Of a DNA stretch of 64,000 bases, positions 48,942 through 62,414 are shown one piece after another. Made by a program: the position numbers and the translations under genes. Within the stretch, counting starts at the first letter, position 1. Each line of letters starts with the position of its first letter. Source of the stretch: Spodoptera frugiperda (taxonomy: Eukaryota; Arthropoda; Insecta; Lepidoptera; Noctuidae); NCBI RefSeq assembly GCF_023101765.2, contig NC_064240.1, forward strand, positions 6,572,001 to 6,636,000, read 5' to 3'. A model generated the notes under the pieces. The model made no database searches, had not been told where the DNA came from, and saw only the letters and a program-made list of their open reading frames with translations.

Positions 48942-49180
48942 CGAAACGCGTGCACAGACACTTTACAGACACAGGTTTTAAGGATACGTGTAAGAGATAG
49001 TTGAGGCAAATCGCCAACGTAAGCCGCGTGAACGGGCGTTTTGGCGCAAACTGGCAGCCAGCGCCAGTGCGGTTTCAATACACACGGCCGTGCCGACGGT
49101 GACTATTTGACTGGCTGAGCGGCGTTCGTGGCGCCGGCCACCACGCCTCGCGCAGCGGTGGGTGGCGACTGAACACGCAC
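48942..49180 (-). promoter_or_regulatory. distal CpG-rich promoter and leader (copy 2)
   Basis: Same TTCAGTC initiator (A at 49170) and ATG-free 229-nt leader as copy 1. Confidence 0.4.
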
Positions 49181-50248
49181 CTCTCCCGTTACCTTATTGC
49201 GATGTTATGGGGACCGACCCCGCGCTGCGAAAGCCCTTCGTAATAGTCCGTCGCGTTACTGTAATTTGCATTCATTTCCACCTATTTCCATATTCAGGAA
49301 ACTCCACATTTACAATGCGAACGATGGCCGAGTCCCAGACGTGCGCGCTCCATTATCCTGTCATTTGCAGACACCGATAACATTGGACACACACTTGAGC
49401 ACAACATTGACATATACGAACTCGATAAGTATAACAAATTAACACATTGTTTTCTCCAGTTGAACACTCTTTCAAATTCAAATTATCTCTTCGAAGACGG
49501 CTTTGTTATACGCTCGTCGTGGCTTAACTGAAAACACTTGGACGTCAACGGATGTCGGTCCCCGTGTACCGCATTCATACATAACAAATAGCGTGGCCTG
49601 TAGGAGACAAGACAATCGAACAAGAATTGTAAATGTAACAACTCTGAATATTTTAGTTTACATAGTAAGTAGGAACATGTATGATGATTTCTAAAAAACT
49701 ATTTGTGTCAGAAGCACTTGCATATCAATAAGGGTGAGGATTGACTAGCAGATGGATTAGATATAAACAAATCAATTCGATAAGAAGAAATAAAGACCAA
49801 AACAATCCGTTGAGTTGAAGCATTAGAGAGTGTTCGATCAAACATTGACGTCAGAGCTTACACAGCTTTCTGTTATGCTAAGTAAGTTGATAATGTTATT
49901 GCTACACTAATAGTATTGTTATGTCGAATCGATTAGATAAACAAACTTTCGACATAATTGACTTAACTGCCTAAAATTATGAGGGGCCTAAAGTGAATCA
50001 TATAAATCCGTACACAATTTTTATGATCTGGTAGTTGTAATGAAAATATAAAAAAATAATCGAAGTTTTTTATTTCACCCGTCGCCGTATTACCCAATAC
50101 ACAATAATGTTAATTAAGGCACTCATGTGTGAGGTCACAGTACACTACATTGGTAGGGCAGTAGGTATATTTCAAATGCTAATGATCAATCCATGCATTC
50201 ATGTCCTCGTCGTGGGAACGCCATGCCCTGACAAGTTAGCCATGGTAG

Positions 50249-50419
50249 ATGGCCACAATAGCTGACCTCGTTCTGACTGGCGTGGTTAACATCAGAATAG
50301 TACTGTTTAATGGAACTGTTGAGGTTACAACAGATGCTAAAGCTATTTGCACGTTGGATGCAACTGAATTTCATAAACAAACAATATACAAAAACAATAA
50401 AGATAGAAATAAAATATAG
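50249..50419 (+). other. possible relic reading frame, copy 2
   Basis: Counterpart of 41238-41447. The first ~40 codons match apart from two silent changes; the 3' part has diverged (CATAAAC for CAACAAC, and a different stop). Confidence 0.25.
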
Positions 50420-50558
50420 TATCTATTTCAGTTTTACAATTGAGACAGAGAGTTTCTTATTAAACTCAAATACAAAAAAGTATTTTAGTGGTTCATATGG
50501 GTACTGCCCACATAGTGGTTTGAAAATAGACAAACAGTGTCTGTAACTCATCAAATTC

Positions 50559-53500
50559 CAGCTAAACATGGAAGGTTAAAGAGGTGAAGTGCACTCTTCA
50601 CTAAACTAATTATCGCAAATTTCGCCTAAATTCTACTCGAGCTGTTTTCTTCCTTCTATTTTAAGCATAACTGTTAAAGATTGTTAGCAATTTGTAAGAA
50701 GAGATGAGCTCAAAACTATTTGCAGAAATAAATTGTGTAGATATACAACCGGCATAAAAGTGATCTTTCGATTCGAGTGATGAGACAAGCGGCTCTTTTA
50801 ACCACGATAGCGATTCGATCGAAGTGATTTGCGATTTTAAAACAGCACAGTTAACAAAAATAAACAGAGATTATTGTAATGTCCAGACAGGCTGGTGAAA
50901 TTTGGCAAGCGTCCAGTCTAACGTTGATACCAAACCTTGGGGTTCTTTATGCGTTAAATTGCAAATTTTCTAATAATAAACGCTATTATGTATGCTTGTT
51001 ATATAAATATTATCATAATTCAGTTGAGCAAACGCCTTGAAATATTTCTGTTATGAATTTTATATTATTATCATTTTGATAGGAATATTTAGTGTAACAT
51101 CTAAATAGTTTTTAGTTGAATTCGCCATTTTATTGATTATTTGGCCTTTCTTAGAAAAATAAAAATATTTTCTATTTTCTTCAGTAGCCTTCAGTAGACA
51201 TAAGGACGCCAGGTTGTAACTCTTGATTAAGTACAGATTTAGGATTTATAATATGAAGAAGTATATGAATGCATAAAGTCCTTGAGGCTAGTGTCATAGG
51301 GTGTATTTTAGCTAAGCACATCAAGCAAAATATGAATACAAGTCTTAGTAACTGCTCACAATATTTATACTGAATATCAAGCAACATACCACAATCAAAC
51401 ATGGCTACAAATTATAACTATAACAACTCGTGTACAATGTACATGTGCAAAACAATTAATAAACTTTGCAATTACCAACTGTGGGATTAATTAGTGGCGC
51501 AGAGATCCGAATGCGGAAATATCAATTAACAAAGGACGTGGCTTATTAAAAACTAGCGTTTACTAGGAACATCTGGAGTGAACCAATTCGCGAAATGATG
51601 GTGGATAAACATGGAAAATTTTCAGCGACAATAGTCCACGAGATTCTCGTATGAATTTTGGGTCAAGCAAAAGCAAAAAATATATTAGTTGTGGCTCCAA
51701 ATGCAATAACTCGAATGATTGTAGCTATTAAGAATTAAATGCGCAATTTCCATTGATACATAGAAATCCTTGTCCCTAATACTACATATTATCTACTACG
51801 TAATGGAGGTGAGGAAATTTAAAACATATTTTACATCAATTAATAACACATCAAGGCTTCCAAAAGGCCACCATTGGTCGATATTCTCATTGACATCCAG
51901 TATTGATCCTGCACCTCACACAGAAGTGGCTAAAACATGAAGGAGTCGTAACTGAATAAAACCAGTTTGTAAATATTCTGGTTTAATCCAGTTCTCCCTA
52001 TTTGTGTTTGAGTTGAGTACCTACACGCCGATATATATGTACTTTCGAAACGTGACATTGACTTTGCACCGTTTGGACAAGACTCTAATGAACGATAATT
52101 ATTTCCTTGTTCAGAAAATTGGATTTAATGTAGCCTCACATTTTAATGGCTCCAAACTAGGTCTGGTAAATTTTTAAGTCTTTTTGATAAATAAGGGACT
52201 TCAGAGACGGACATTGCCCTTTCATGGTGACGAGAAATGATTTTATCACCTGCTTATTTGCTGGCTTTACACAGAGGTGTTACTTGGTAAATGAAGGTAC
52301 CAAGTGGATACAAATCAATTGTATGGCAATGACCATCTGTTGGCAAGACGCTAAAGGCCTTTTAAAACATACTTTTAATTACGTTATGGAAGATTCACCC
52401 TGAACGGTTCATAAATCCCACTAATATACATTTTCAACCTCACTATTTTGCGATAAAGTTTAAATTCCATTGAAGCAAGACAGATTGGATAAAGTGCTAG
52501 TGTTGGTTCCAAACTACCACGGCTTAATGACACTAATCTAGCAGTGTTTTTTGTAACCGATACCTACGTATATAATTTATATCCACAACACACACACATA
52601 CATCCTCTTACATAACCCCAAGAGCCCTGTAGTACAAGTAACAGAACGCATTCATTATAAACAAGGGCACGACTAACCTTCATTAATTACAATCTTCCGG
52701 CTTTAAAGGGTTTTAATTTAATTCGCTTCTGGTATTAAAAGATTTTATTAGAATAAATTACTTAGTAAATAATTATTAAAACTATACTGTAATACAATAA
52801 ATAAATGTAATAAAAACACCTACTATTCAAAGGCACTTTTTGCCAGGCATGTTACGAGTCCCTTGCCATAGGCGCTGATTCTATTGTTATATACCTACTA
52901 GGAGCCTTTTCAGTGTCTGTTCTTATATGTTACTATGTCGAAAAACCGAAATACTTTACCCGACCCGAAAGTTAGTTAAATTAACAATGAATAAAAACTG
53001 CCTTAAATAAAATGCTTGTAAAAATACTTACGCATTCCATATAACTTTCTTGAAAGCACGTTTAATAAGTGTTAGCACAATCATTTTTAGCGTCAAGTAT
53101 TAACTGTTTAAGGTAAACAAAATCAACAAAGAAATGCACTATACAAGGAAATCGGCTGAGGAAAGCAAATCTTCAAAAAGAAGAATTTTAAACCTCTCCG
53201 ATTTCGAGAATGGCAATGACTAAACCACAGAATACTACCACGAATGATATAAAATGAAACGCGTTGGCATGTCAGTAAAAAGGGTAGTGACTAAAAGAAT
53301 AATTCTTATATTACCTTCAGTTTTTGTTTGATGAAAGTTTGTTCCATTATTCAATAGTAGACAGGTTTCTCAAATTAACCTAACAGTACACAAACCTTTT
53401 GTTAGATTTACTGATAAGCATTTGCATTTAACAATAGCCGCTCCCAAATGTTAATAAACATGTTATTTTTGAGAATCTTAAGTTCACAATAGAAACACTA

Positions 53501-56500
53501 ATCTTTATAAAAGGAACGGTACTTTCAAAGAAAACAATTGTTAAAGAACATCTTTTCGTGTTATTTTAATGTTATTTATTTATAAAAAACAGTTTTAAAA
53601 GATGCTCCACTAAAATAGTACCTAATTCTACAAATAATTTAGACTAAACTAAACTCGGAATTTGTTTATAGCTAAAGGCGAGAACCCGGATTTCAATACC
53701 AGACTGCCTGTCTATTGTATTAGTCAGTGGACAATGTTATTTATTGCGCCTACTACCTACTCATTTGAAGCTGTAGAACCATGCCAAACTGGTGTTACAT
53801 AAATTATATCTATGCAATTGATCAAACGGCTTGTTCGTAAAACCTTATACTTCTTGAGGATAATTTCGATATTTAAGGACAATTGGAAAATTGGTACGTT
53901 AAATAGTTTTGTGTTCTGGTTTTTTTTCTTCATGTTTGTCTCAAGGAGAAATATTTTTGTTAAGGAGACGTGACTAACGATTGACTCAGAACATTTTTTT
54001 TTTATTTTTCCCTTCATCATATCAAAGTCGGCACCTACTCTTCATGAGTTTTAAAATAAGTCTAATGTAGATAGAAAAGAGCCTATCACTAGCCACGAGG
54101 TTCAAGATTCTGAATCACAGTAACAATTATAAAAACAATGTAAACACTGGACCACGCATTAATTGCTTTCTTAAACCATCTTTTAATAGTTAACGTATAC
54201 AAAGTGAAAGATTTATTGATAGTCTAAACAGAGCATAGGATGACTCATGCAAACGAATCATGATAAAAGTAGATGCAAAATGGTCGAATAAAATGAGGTT
54301 CATTTCGCAAAATCCTTGAAGCTACCCAGTACAGATGTTCTGCCATTCTATTGCCTTGACGATATGATTAGTCTTGAATTGTGAACGCTAGTTGCTTGTA
54401 TTATAATTCATATTATCTATACGTCAATCACGTCATCGGCTTCGAACTATTGTGTAATGTTCTACAGAAATGTTTTACTATGGGCGTTTTGCATTTCATG
54501 GTATTTCAAGCGTGTACTGAGAAAAGTTACGTCACGCGTGATAAAGATGGCTTATTAACGTGATACATTCATTATAACAATATTTTGGGACACTTTTGAT
54601 AATATACAAAGAATACATATTTAAATTGAGTTTAATTTATGACATCTCCCGTAATTTTCACAAAAATCTTAACCCTGAACGAAATATTTATATTAACCAA
54701 AGCGCAAAACGATGTCATCTGCCGGATGCATTTGTTTATTTTTTAAATTCACAAGACTCTATATATAATATAAATAATAAAGTTTGGTCGTATGTCATAG
54801 TTAATGACATAAATATAGAATTGCGATTTAATGGTTTGACGTCATTCAATAATGACACTACTGACTGGGAATCTTAAGAATCACAAAACCCTGTCAATTT
54901 GCCAAACGTGCTGTGATTCCTATACATTGCATACAAACAAATAAATGCATCTAGGTACATACATATTGCGTGCTTCCTATAAAAATAAACAACACGTGTA
55001 CAGATATGTCAACTTCTTTTATTTAATATGCAGAATGCAGATATTATACCTGTACCTTGATATTACATCATCTAGGCGACTTAGCAAGTGTTCTAGTAAA
55101 GCAAAAAAAAACTGCAATTACGTCTAAAAAAAATCAATCGATTAATTTCAATTCTGTTTATGTGCGTACTTCACCTACTTTTTAACTATTACTTAATCAC
55201 TATTTCTGTTGCTTTGTTCGCAAATTAGATTCCAATTGCTTTCATCAAAATGTCATCAAGCAATGTTTCAAGGCAAAATAATCTTTGTTTAACTTTTATT
55301 TCTTTTAAAACATCTGACATCCGATCGAGTAAAAGTACGATTATAAAAGCAGGATGTTACATCTGGGACACTTCCCATCTGTTGAAAACGGCCGCCATAT
55401 TGCAAAGTACAGTTAGCAACAGTCATAACTTATTAATGACGATCGTATTTAATTGACGTTTGCTTGAAACTGATGGATATAACGAATGAAATATCTTATA
55501 ATTAAGACTGTTAAAGTAATAAAGCATGATTTCGAAAAATTATTCGTTTTGCAAAAAACTGGAACATAATCAGATAACTTTAATGACTAAAGATGGCTGT
55601 TATGAACTGTACAAACATAAATTATTCGCATCGTTCTTTTAGCCACGCCCACTTTAACTGTCACGATTTTTTTTTCATTATTTATTGGCCTGTACTTTGT
55701 TCCTGCGTGTATGTTTTGACAATCCATCCTCTACAGAGTGACAATTCCGTTTTTAAAATTCGAATATATTCTTTTTTTTGCCTTTGTTTAGAGAAAGTAT
55801 AATGAATTCATTTAAATTAGCAACTCGTATCATAATTTGCGAATAACCTTAATCCATCGACTGGTTTAGTTAAATCGTACCATCATTCATCATTATTCTA
55901 ACACAAATTCTTTAGTGTTGAGACTACAATAACTTGCAAAGGCATTGACTTGCGATTAAGAGGTCATAGGGTCAGCCTCAACCCCGTTAACCATTGTTAT
56001 CCTTACAAAAGTATTTAGTTGCTACAATAGAAGCTATTGTATTTTTAGACCTTTATAAATGTTCTTGGATTGGTCGAAGATTAAACTTTTACATTATTTG
56101 GTTTTTCCCCGTTTTGTCCCTTTGACATCAATTTCATTTATATTCATTTATATCAGTCTGGCTTTACCCATTCAAATCCAGAATTAGCACTTTGACTAAC
56201 ATTTTCAGTACTTATAAACTAAACGCCGTCTGTATTCGAAATACGTTCAATGATATTCATGGCTATGAATATCACTAGACAAATTAATGACAAAATAATT
56301 CAAAATAAAATTTATGAAATCAAACTTGTTGTCGAAGATTATTTAATTGTTTTACCAGTAAATTTAAAACAGGGAAAATCTCAAACGAGATTTGAAGAGA
56401 TTGAAACACGAAGACTACAAATTTACGTAAGTCATGGACGTATTATTAAGACATCACACGCACGTAGAATCTAAATTCTTTAATAGAAAGCATTATCAGA

Positions 56501-57694
56501 GGTAATTCACTCTGTCAAATGTTTCTACAAAGATGTGCAATATGGATCAATAAAATCACGAGAATACTGTACTGACGTCAGGTCTGATTAAAGACACTCC
56601 CATAAACAACTTGGTACACATATTTCAATACAAACATACATTATTGAAACACTTCATTTACCCACGCATTCGTCTGATATGTTTTTAAATAAGATACGAG
56701 ACAAAACGCGTTCTAGAAAATTCTCTGAATCTTTTACTAAACGGTAAAATACTGGCCAAGTTCAACAATCCTTTCAAAGAACGGGAATCTATTTTGTTAC
56801 ATTTAAATTTAGAAGTATAGAGGTGGCTATAGCACCTCATTGAAGTCGTATTATTTAATAATAAAACACAATTTGCCAGCCATATTGATTTTACAGTCGA
56901 TTTGCTTTGATTTACAGCTCGTATCAATCATCAAGCACAGTTACCAATGAAAATAAATAAAATTTTCGTATGTTATTTTCTTAATTTAACGACTGCGAAA
57001 TTATCGTAAACGTGAGTGCTTTGAGAATACTCCTTTTTACGACTTTCGATATTAGTAGATGTGAAGATTGATGATCTGTTTTTATACTTTGTTTTAGTGT
57101 CAGAAATTGCACGTAGATTCATATATAGAGTTGAAAAGTCACATGATGGTAAATGGATATCACCATTTCAAACAGACAGTTCTCATAGTCAGTGTATTTT
57201 GGCACTGTGAACATCTGCACAGTACTACTGGCCAGCTGATGTTTATTTAAACTAAAGACAAAGTTTCATACTCCCACTCTCTTTAAGATAAACTGACACC
57301 CACACAACTCTCAATGAAACACTGATGTTTCTTAAGCCAACATATGAGTGTACTGATTGAAGTTTTTAACTTCCTCAGAGCAATAAGTTGTAAAGTTTAC
57401 GCAAGTCTATTGGAGAATATATTACGTACATTTTAATAAATAACTCCTAAATACATAGAATTATAGCCACATTTTCTATCAAACTACGTCACGATCAGAA
57501 GGAAAGCACAATTTATACCTACTTGATCTTTCTTTGTTTGTGCATTTGGATTTATATTATGGACTTTAGTATAATGTTTACTATGCAGAACACTGGTATA
57601 TGTCTTATTTAAAAATAATCTTATAAATCTTGTTGTTATACACATTATTTTCTAAGAAATCGTTAGGTTTTCATAATGGAGACCTTCCACTTAC
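50559..57694. other. gene-poor AT-rich DNA right of the duplication
   Basis: No exon with good borders and coding character was found. 51480-51670 is less AT-rich and resembles conserved non-coding DNA. The longest frames (53757-54020, 54596-54877) are strongly AT-driven. Confidence 0.3.
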
Positions 57695-57788
57695 TTTATT
57701 GTGAGTGCTAGTAGCACTATAATGAGCCCAACGAGGGCCATCGCGATCACGACGCCACATATCATGTAATTCGCATCATTCGGGGCAT
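57695..57788 (-). CDS. isolated transmembrane-segment exon of a surface protein
   Basis: On the minus strand a TTGTTTCAG acceptor (AG ends 57789) and an AA|GTAAGT donor enclose 94 bp. Read from its third base it gives 30 codons: APNDANYMI, then a 22-residue hydrophobic run CGVVIAMALVGLIIVLLALTI with Gly and small residues. This is a typical single-pass membrane helix on its own exon, preceded by an acidic juxtamembrane stretch. The entry and exit phases (two bases hanging at each end) fit an internal exon. It is GC-richer than its surroundings and the other frames have stops. The parent gene must have introns of many kilobases. A receptor or adhesion protein is likely, but the family cannot be named from this exon. 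Confidence 0.68.
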
Positions 57789-60700
57789 CTGAAACAACGA
57801 AAATGAAACTTTAAAACATTAAACATAAATGTCGAATTTGATTAGCAACCTAATTGAGTAATGATTACGTGATAACAGTATGCAAAAAGGCCTTTTGACG
57901 GGTTATTTCTTAATGAGCTAAGCCCTCTCTCTTATAGCTGTGGCGTCATAAGTTTTAAACAAATAGTTCCAAGTTACATTATTAAAATGTTTAGTAAACA
58001 TATAATATGTAATAAAAAATATTTATTGGCACGATTGCTGAGTCATTTTTATTATTAGTTGCTGTGCAAAAATAAAAACGGCTAAGGAAATACATCAGTG
58101 CCGAAGTTTGTGTATACAAACCATTACCAGCTATTAACGCACATTTTATCACAAGCATGACTGCCTATATTTTAAATTCTTCGAAAGATGCAATATTTTG
58201 TTTATCACTATCGAGTTCTATTCAATTAATTGTTATTATTATGTAATTGGCATACTACAATGGCTTGCCTATTTTCCCAAAGAGGTAGGTTACTCTGTAA
58301 ACTCCTTTGTGATGTTATTATGTATATGACAAAGGCAACGTGCCACTATTATTATTATTAGGTATAACGTAACGTTTTATTATTCCTAAGTCGCGGTTCG
58401 TAGTTCGTATCTCATTAGATGTACCAAGAAAATAACCGTTTTGTAAGTTAGTGACAAAATTTTATAGCTGTGTACAGCAACAATTTATTGTTCAAAACCA
58501 TTTATAAGAGTATTACTAGTATTCTGTGGTATTACCATTAAACATAATACTAAAAACACCACACAAAAAGATTTCATCGCGTCTAAATAACACAATCTAC
58601 GGTTATGAGAATTTAATAGCAGATACTAGCTCACAGATAACATAGGAACAAAAACCCCACGAAAATTAATCATCATACTGTACTTAATTTTACATTAGAC
58701 CTGTCAATAACTTTTGGTAAAACAAATGTACCTACAGCGTTAAACACTCAACCTTCATGATACGAGTATTACTACTGCGATCATGCAGAAGTTGGTAACT
58801 TAGCAACAAGAAAAAAAAAATTGAATTGCACGCGCTAAAAACGTGAGTCAAAACCGCATTAATGTACTATTGATATTAATTGGGTATTCTTGAAATACGT
58901 TACCGGGTTTTTTAATGTAAATTGAATAGTGTTATGTCATTTGAAAATGGAACCAGTTATGACTTTACGAGTTATTCGTAGTATTGGATATTTGGTGATT
59001 TAATTTATGACAAATTTTAATGTAGTGAAATGATGAATAAATAATCCGAATAAAGATAATAGAAAGGAAATGAGTCAAATTGATCTAAATCATAAAATAT
59101 TAATTTAGGTAATAAGTATTAAGGTGAATTCGATGAACCATACTCTAAAATCATACCATTGAAACAAGAGACGTATGCTTCAAAATCAACATTCAATTGT
59201 TACTAAAAGACACGGGTTATTATGTAAACGTCCTTTGGTACAAGCTCACTCCACGCTGTCTCAAAAGTATGCGATAAACAGAATACCTTTCTGTAAATAT
59301 TATGCCATTTCTTTGTCTTATAAATTTATGTTTCAAGCGAGTCAAACAAGCGAGTAATGTACCCTAGTACGGTGGACTCGAGTGTGTATTTTTATACATC
59401 GTATTAAGTCAAACGCAGTTAGTTAAGCCGTCGTAACTACACCGTACTGGTTAACGGGTGTGCGTACCACTTCGCCAATTGAACGGTGCCGCATCCTTAA
59501 CTCTTAACCGTATACAAATCGATATCAAGCGCATCGATACTAGCTATCGAATCGACACGAATCACTATCTAGTTAGATACTTTGAAGAAAAAAATTGTCT
59601 TCTAAGAAAAAAATCTGACGAATGAGGCGTAAAATTGAATTAATCGATTACATAGGTACCTACTGCTTATACCAAATTGGTCGGTGTCATTGTTACCTTG
59701 GGTTCACAGACAACAATACAATTCCATATTATAATGTTTTGTTATGCAGCTCAGTGTTCAAATCTTAATATCTTCTGACTTACTTGGCTTGTAATTTTAA
59801 TAATGGCCTAAAGTTACCTGTTCTAAATTATAACTTTTAAGAAAAAGAAATATTAGTAAAAAGAAAATACAACTATTTGTCAATAAAAAACGGGTTAGTT
59901 CATGGTACATTTAATTATGTCGTACTATGTTCTGGGTTTTTTGACGTCTACTTGTTGGAGGAAAACGAAGTTACTCTTAATAACTTTGCTATATTCCGCA
60001 ATACCAGGAAAATAACTAAGCTTAATACTTAGACCAGGAGTTACCAGTTATTCAATCATATGTCTAGAAAAGAGTAGATTTTAGGAATGTAATTTTCCAT
60101 CACGCTACTCAATTTAGTGATCACTAACCATAACCTCACTAAAAAGGACAGTTTCGTTCAAATATATAGAAAATTACATTCAGTCATTATTATATCCCAT
60201 TCAAATAGACCAATGCAATCCCTCTTGAACACCACTACCATCATACACCTAGCAATCAGCGTCCCCTTTTCCAAGAATCATTTCATAGTTATATTCCATC
60301 ACATTTAATGGCATCTTGTGTGCAGGCAATAATTTAAAAAATAACAGCCTGTGTCTAGATTTAAAAACTAATATTCTTTGCTGGAAGTAATGAAGTTTCT
60401 GCAGATATAAATGCAGTATAAATATAATTTCCTTCTTTGCTACGTAGATAAACTTCAGGGCTAGGCCAAGCTATTCAGTTACTAATGGCTGTGTATTTTA
60501 CATTCACATCCATTACTTCGTAAACAAGGTTTGTGATGTGCAACGGTTAAAGAAGTTCTCTATGTCCATTAAAACACCGTTAAAAGTTAAAAGCGAACGC
60601 ATTGAGCACATGTATTTAATGTCATATTCAAAATAAATAAAGGATATTGAAGAAAAAAAATATTGACCTCATCTTTCAAATGCGGTTTAAATAAGTAATA

Positions 60701-62365
60701 GTACCGGCTTTTTCCAAGTCTTGGAGACTCCCTAAGTAGATTTTAATGAGTGTTAAGGAATGTGGCCCTAGGAGTTGAGTGGTGGCCATGTTCAACTATT
60801 GTACATAGTGTCTATTAGATCCGAATGTCAACAGCTTGCCTTGAGCAGACTTGTATAAATGTCCAAGTTTATTACAATCATAATTATGATATTTCTTTGA
60901 CTTGATTAGAAACTTTAGACGTAAAAGAAAATAAATTGCAACCACTCAATGTCAAGCAACTAATGATAGCTATAATAATTATCTATATTATTTTAATAGT
61001 TAAAATTATAAGCGCAGTTTCTGGATTGCGTACTTAAGTAGGTATAAACACAAATAGATACACCTGAAGAACTTATTTCTACGCGGAATACACAGAAATT
61101 CCCATTGCGGTCAATTAAGCCGAAGTTAGATTAATTGTGACGCAATTATCCTTTGAATAAAATATTTTCCTTGTATTATTATAAAATATAACAGTGACAC
61201 CAACTGCAAGGTTGAATCAGGAGTCAATATTTCTGGTAACGGTATACTCTTGTGAAACTTGAAATACGGTGTCAAGATTGGCTTTTTACTGCAAGACACA
61301 GAGTGATTCTGTGTCAAAGCTAAAGAAACGCGTGTCGATTTGTAACTTGTGAAGCCTTGCAGATGGAAAGCGCAATAATGTTTTACGGAATGTTGATTCT
61401 GCGAAACGGAAACATGGAGATAATACGTTGTGTAAGTTCTTCGATTGAATTCATCTGTCCGTCGGATCGGTTTGTTACTACATCAGATCGATGGCACAAC
61501 TAACCATCGGAACCATAACAATAAGAGAACAATTAATTGTTGCATTAATGCAGTTATCTATTTATACACTCGGCTCGTATCATCCCTTCGGGCCTCTTCG
61601 CGTCACACTGTTTGAACGTGAGATGTCACAATCGTCTTGCATATACTAGCTTTATGCTGTGGAAATAGACATTTACGCAACATAACGTTGTTTTTCCCCG
61701 TTTCGAAGGGTAACTGAGATATGGCAATGGGCCATTTATATCAGAAAAAGATTTTATAATTGAGACTTCCCCTAATATTAAGTTTCCTTTTCTAGAATAA
61801 CGCAGCCTATTTTAATCATGTTCCAAGCTCTTGATCCAGTCTTTTTGACTTCCATTGTTAAAGACATTCATTGTATTCTTACAAAAAAAAAGTGAATCAA
61901 AAGCACATTTTCTACGAAGTCATTAACCCTTATAATGTCTTATAGCTGACGTTAGTAATACGAAGGTTTAATGTTCCACATGTAGACCTAACGATGGAAT
62001 CAGGTGTAACAAGTGCATCGCACTCGACGGGTTAACGTACTCTCGACTGGCATTTTCCTATAGCGTTTCGGGTGTCAGGGGAAGCATTGTGCCTTTATAA
62101 CCGATTGTTTTATTTGGTTGTTTACTGTTATATCCTAAGTAATTGCTTTTATTCTGTTAGAGCGATGATTTGTTTTTTTGAGATGATGTTTTATTTTGCA
62201 GATGTTTGGTTCGTTCATTCTTAATTTCTTCGTAGACAACAACTAAGTTTTTGTGTACTTAATTCCTGTTATGTACTACATTATTCTAACTAACTATCCT
62301 ATGTCCTAATTACTTGATCAGGTATAATGAACTATTTATAGGAACACTGTGACGTCAGCTTCGAT
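57789..62365. other. probable long intron upstream of the membrane exon
   Basis: No ectodomain exon recognised. 59370-59560 and 61430-61640 are less AT-rich. The frames at 59175-59357, 60117-60308 and 61126-61317 lack protein features. Confidence 0.3.
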
Positions 62366-62414
62366 TTTATAAGGATTCCGTTTTGTAAGCCTTTGGAATG
62401 TCGAAACCCTAAAA
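62366..62414 (+). repeat. decayed copy of the GGGTTCCG hairpin element
   Basis: TTTTATAAGGATTCCGTTTTGTAAGCC...TGTCGAAACCCTAAAA parallels the end of the element at 3920-3962, with a few changes. The microsatellite part is absent. Confidence 0.5.

Larger units (their letters stand above)
41642..50558 (+). repeat. ~8.9-kb directly duplicated segment, copy 2
   Basis: Begins right after the N gap at the base matching the left end of copy 1 (AGCTGACTAAA...). Differences from copy 1 are scattered single bases and short indels outside coding exons, such as a missing GTGG near 46450 and an extra CTAGC near 45270. All three gene exons appear unchanged. Confidence 0.9.

Noticed and set aside
54596..54877. 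93-codon plus frame
   Set aside because: Asn/Ile/Tyr-rich AT-driven frame without splice sites or family similarity.
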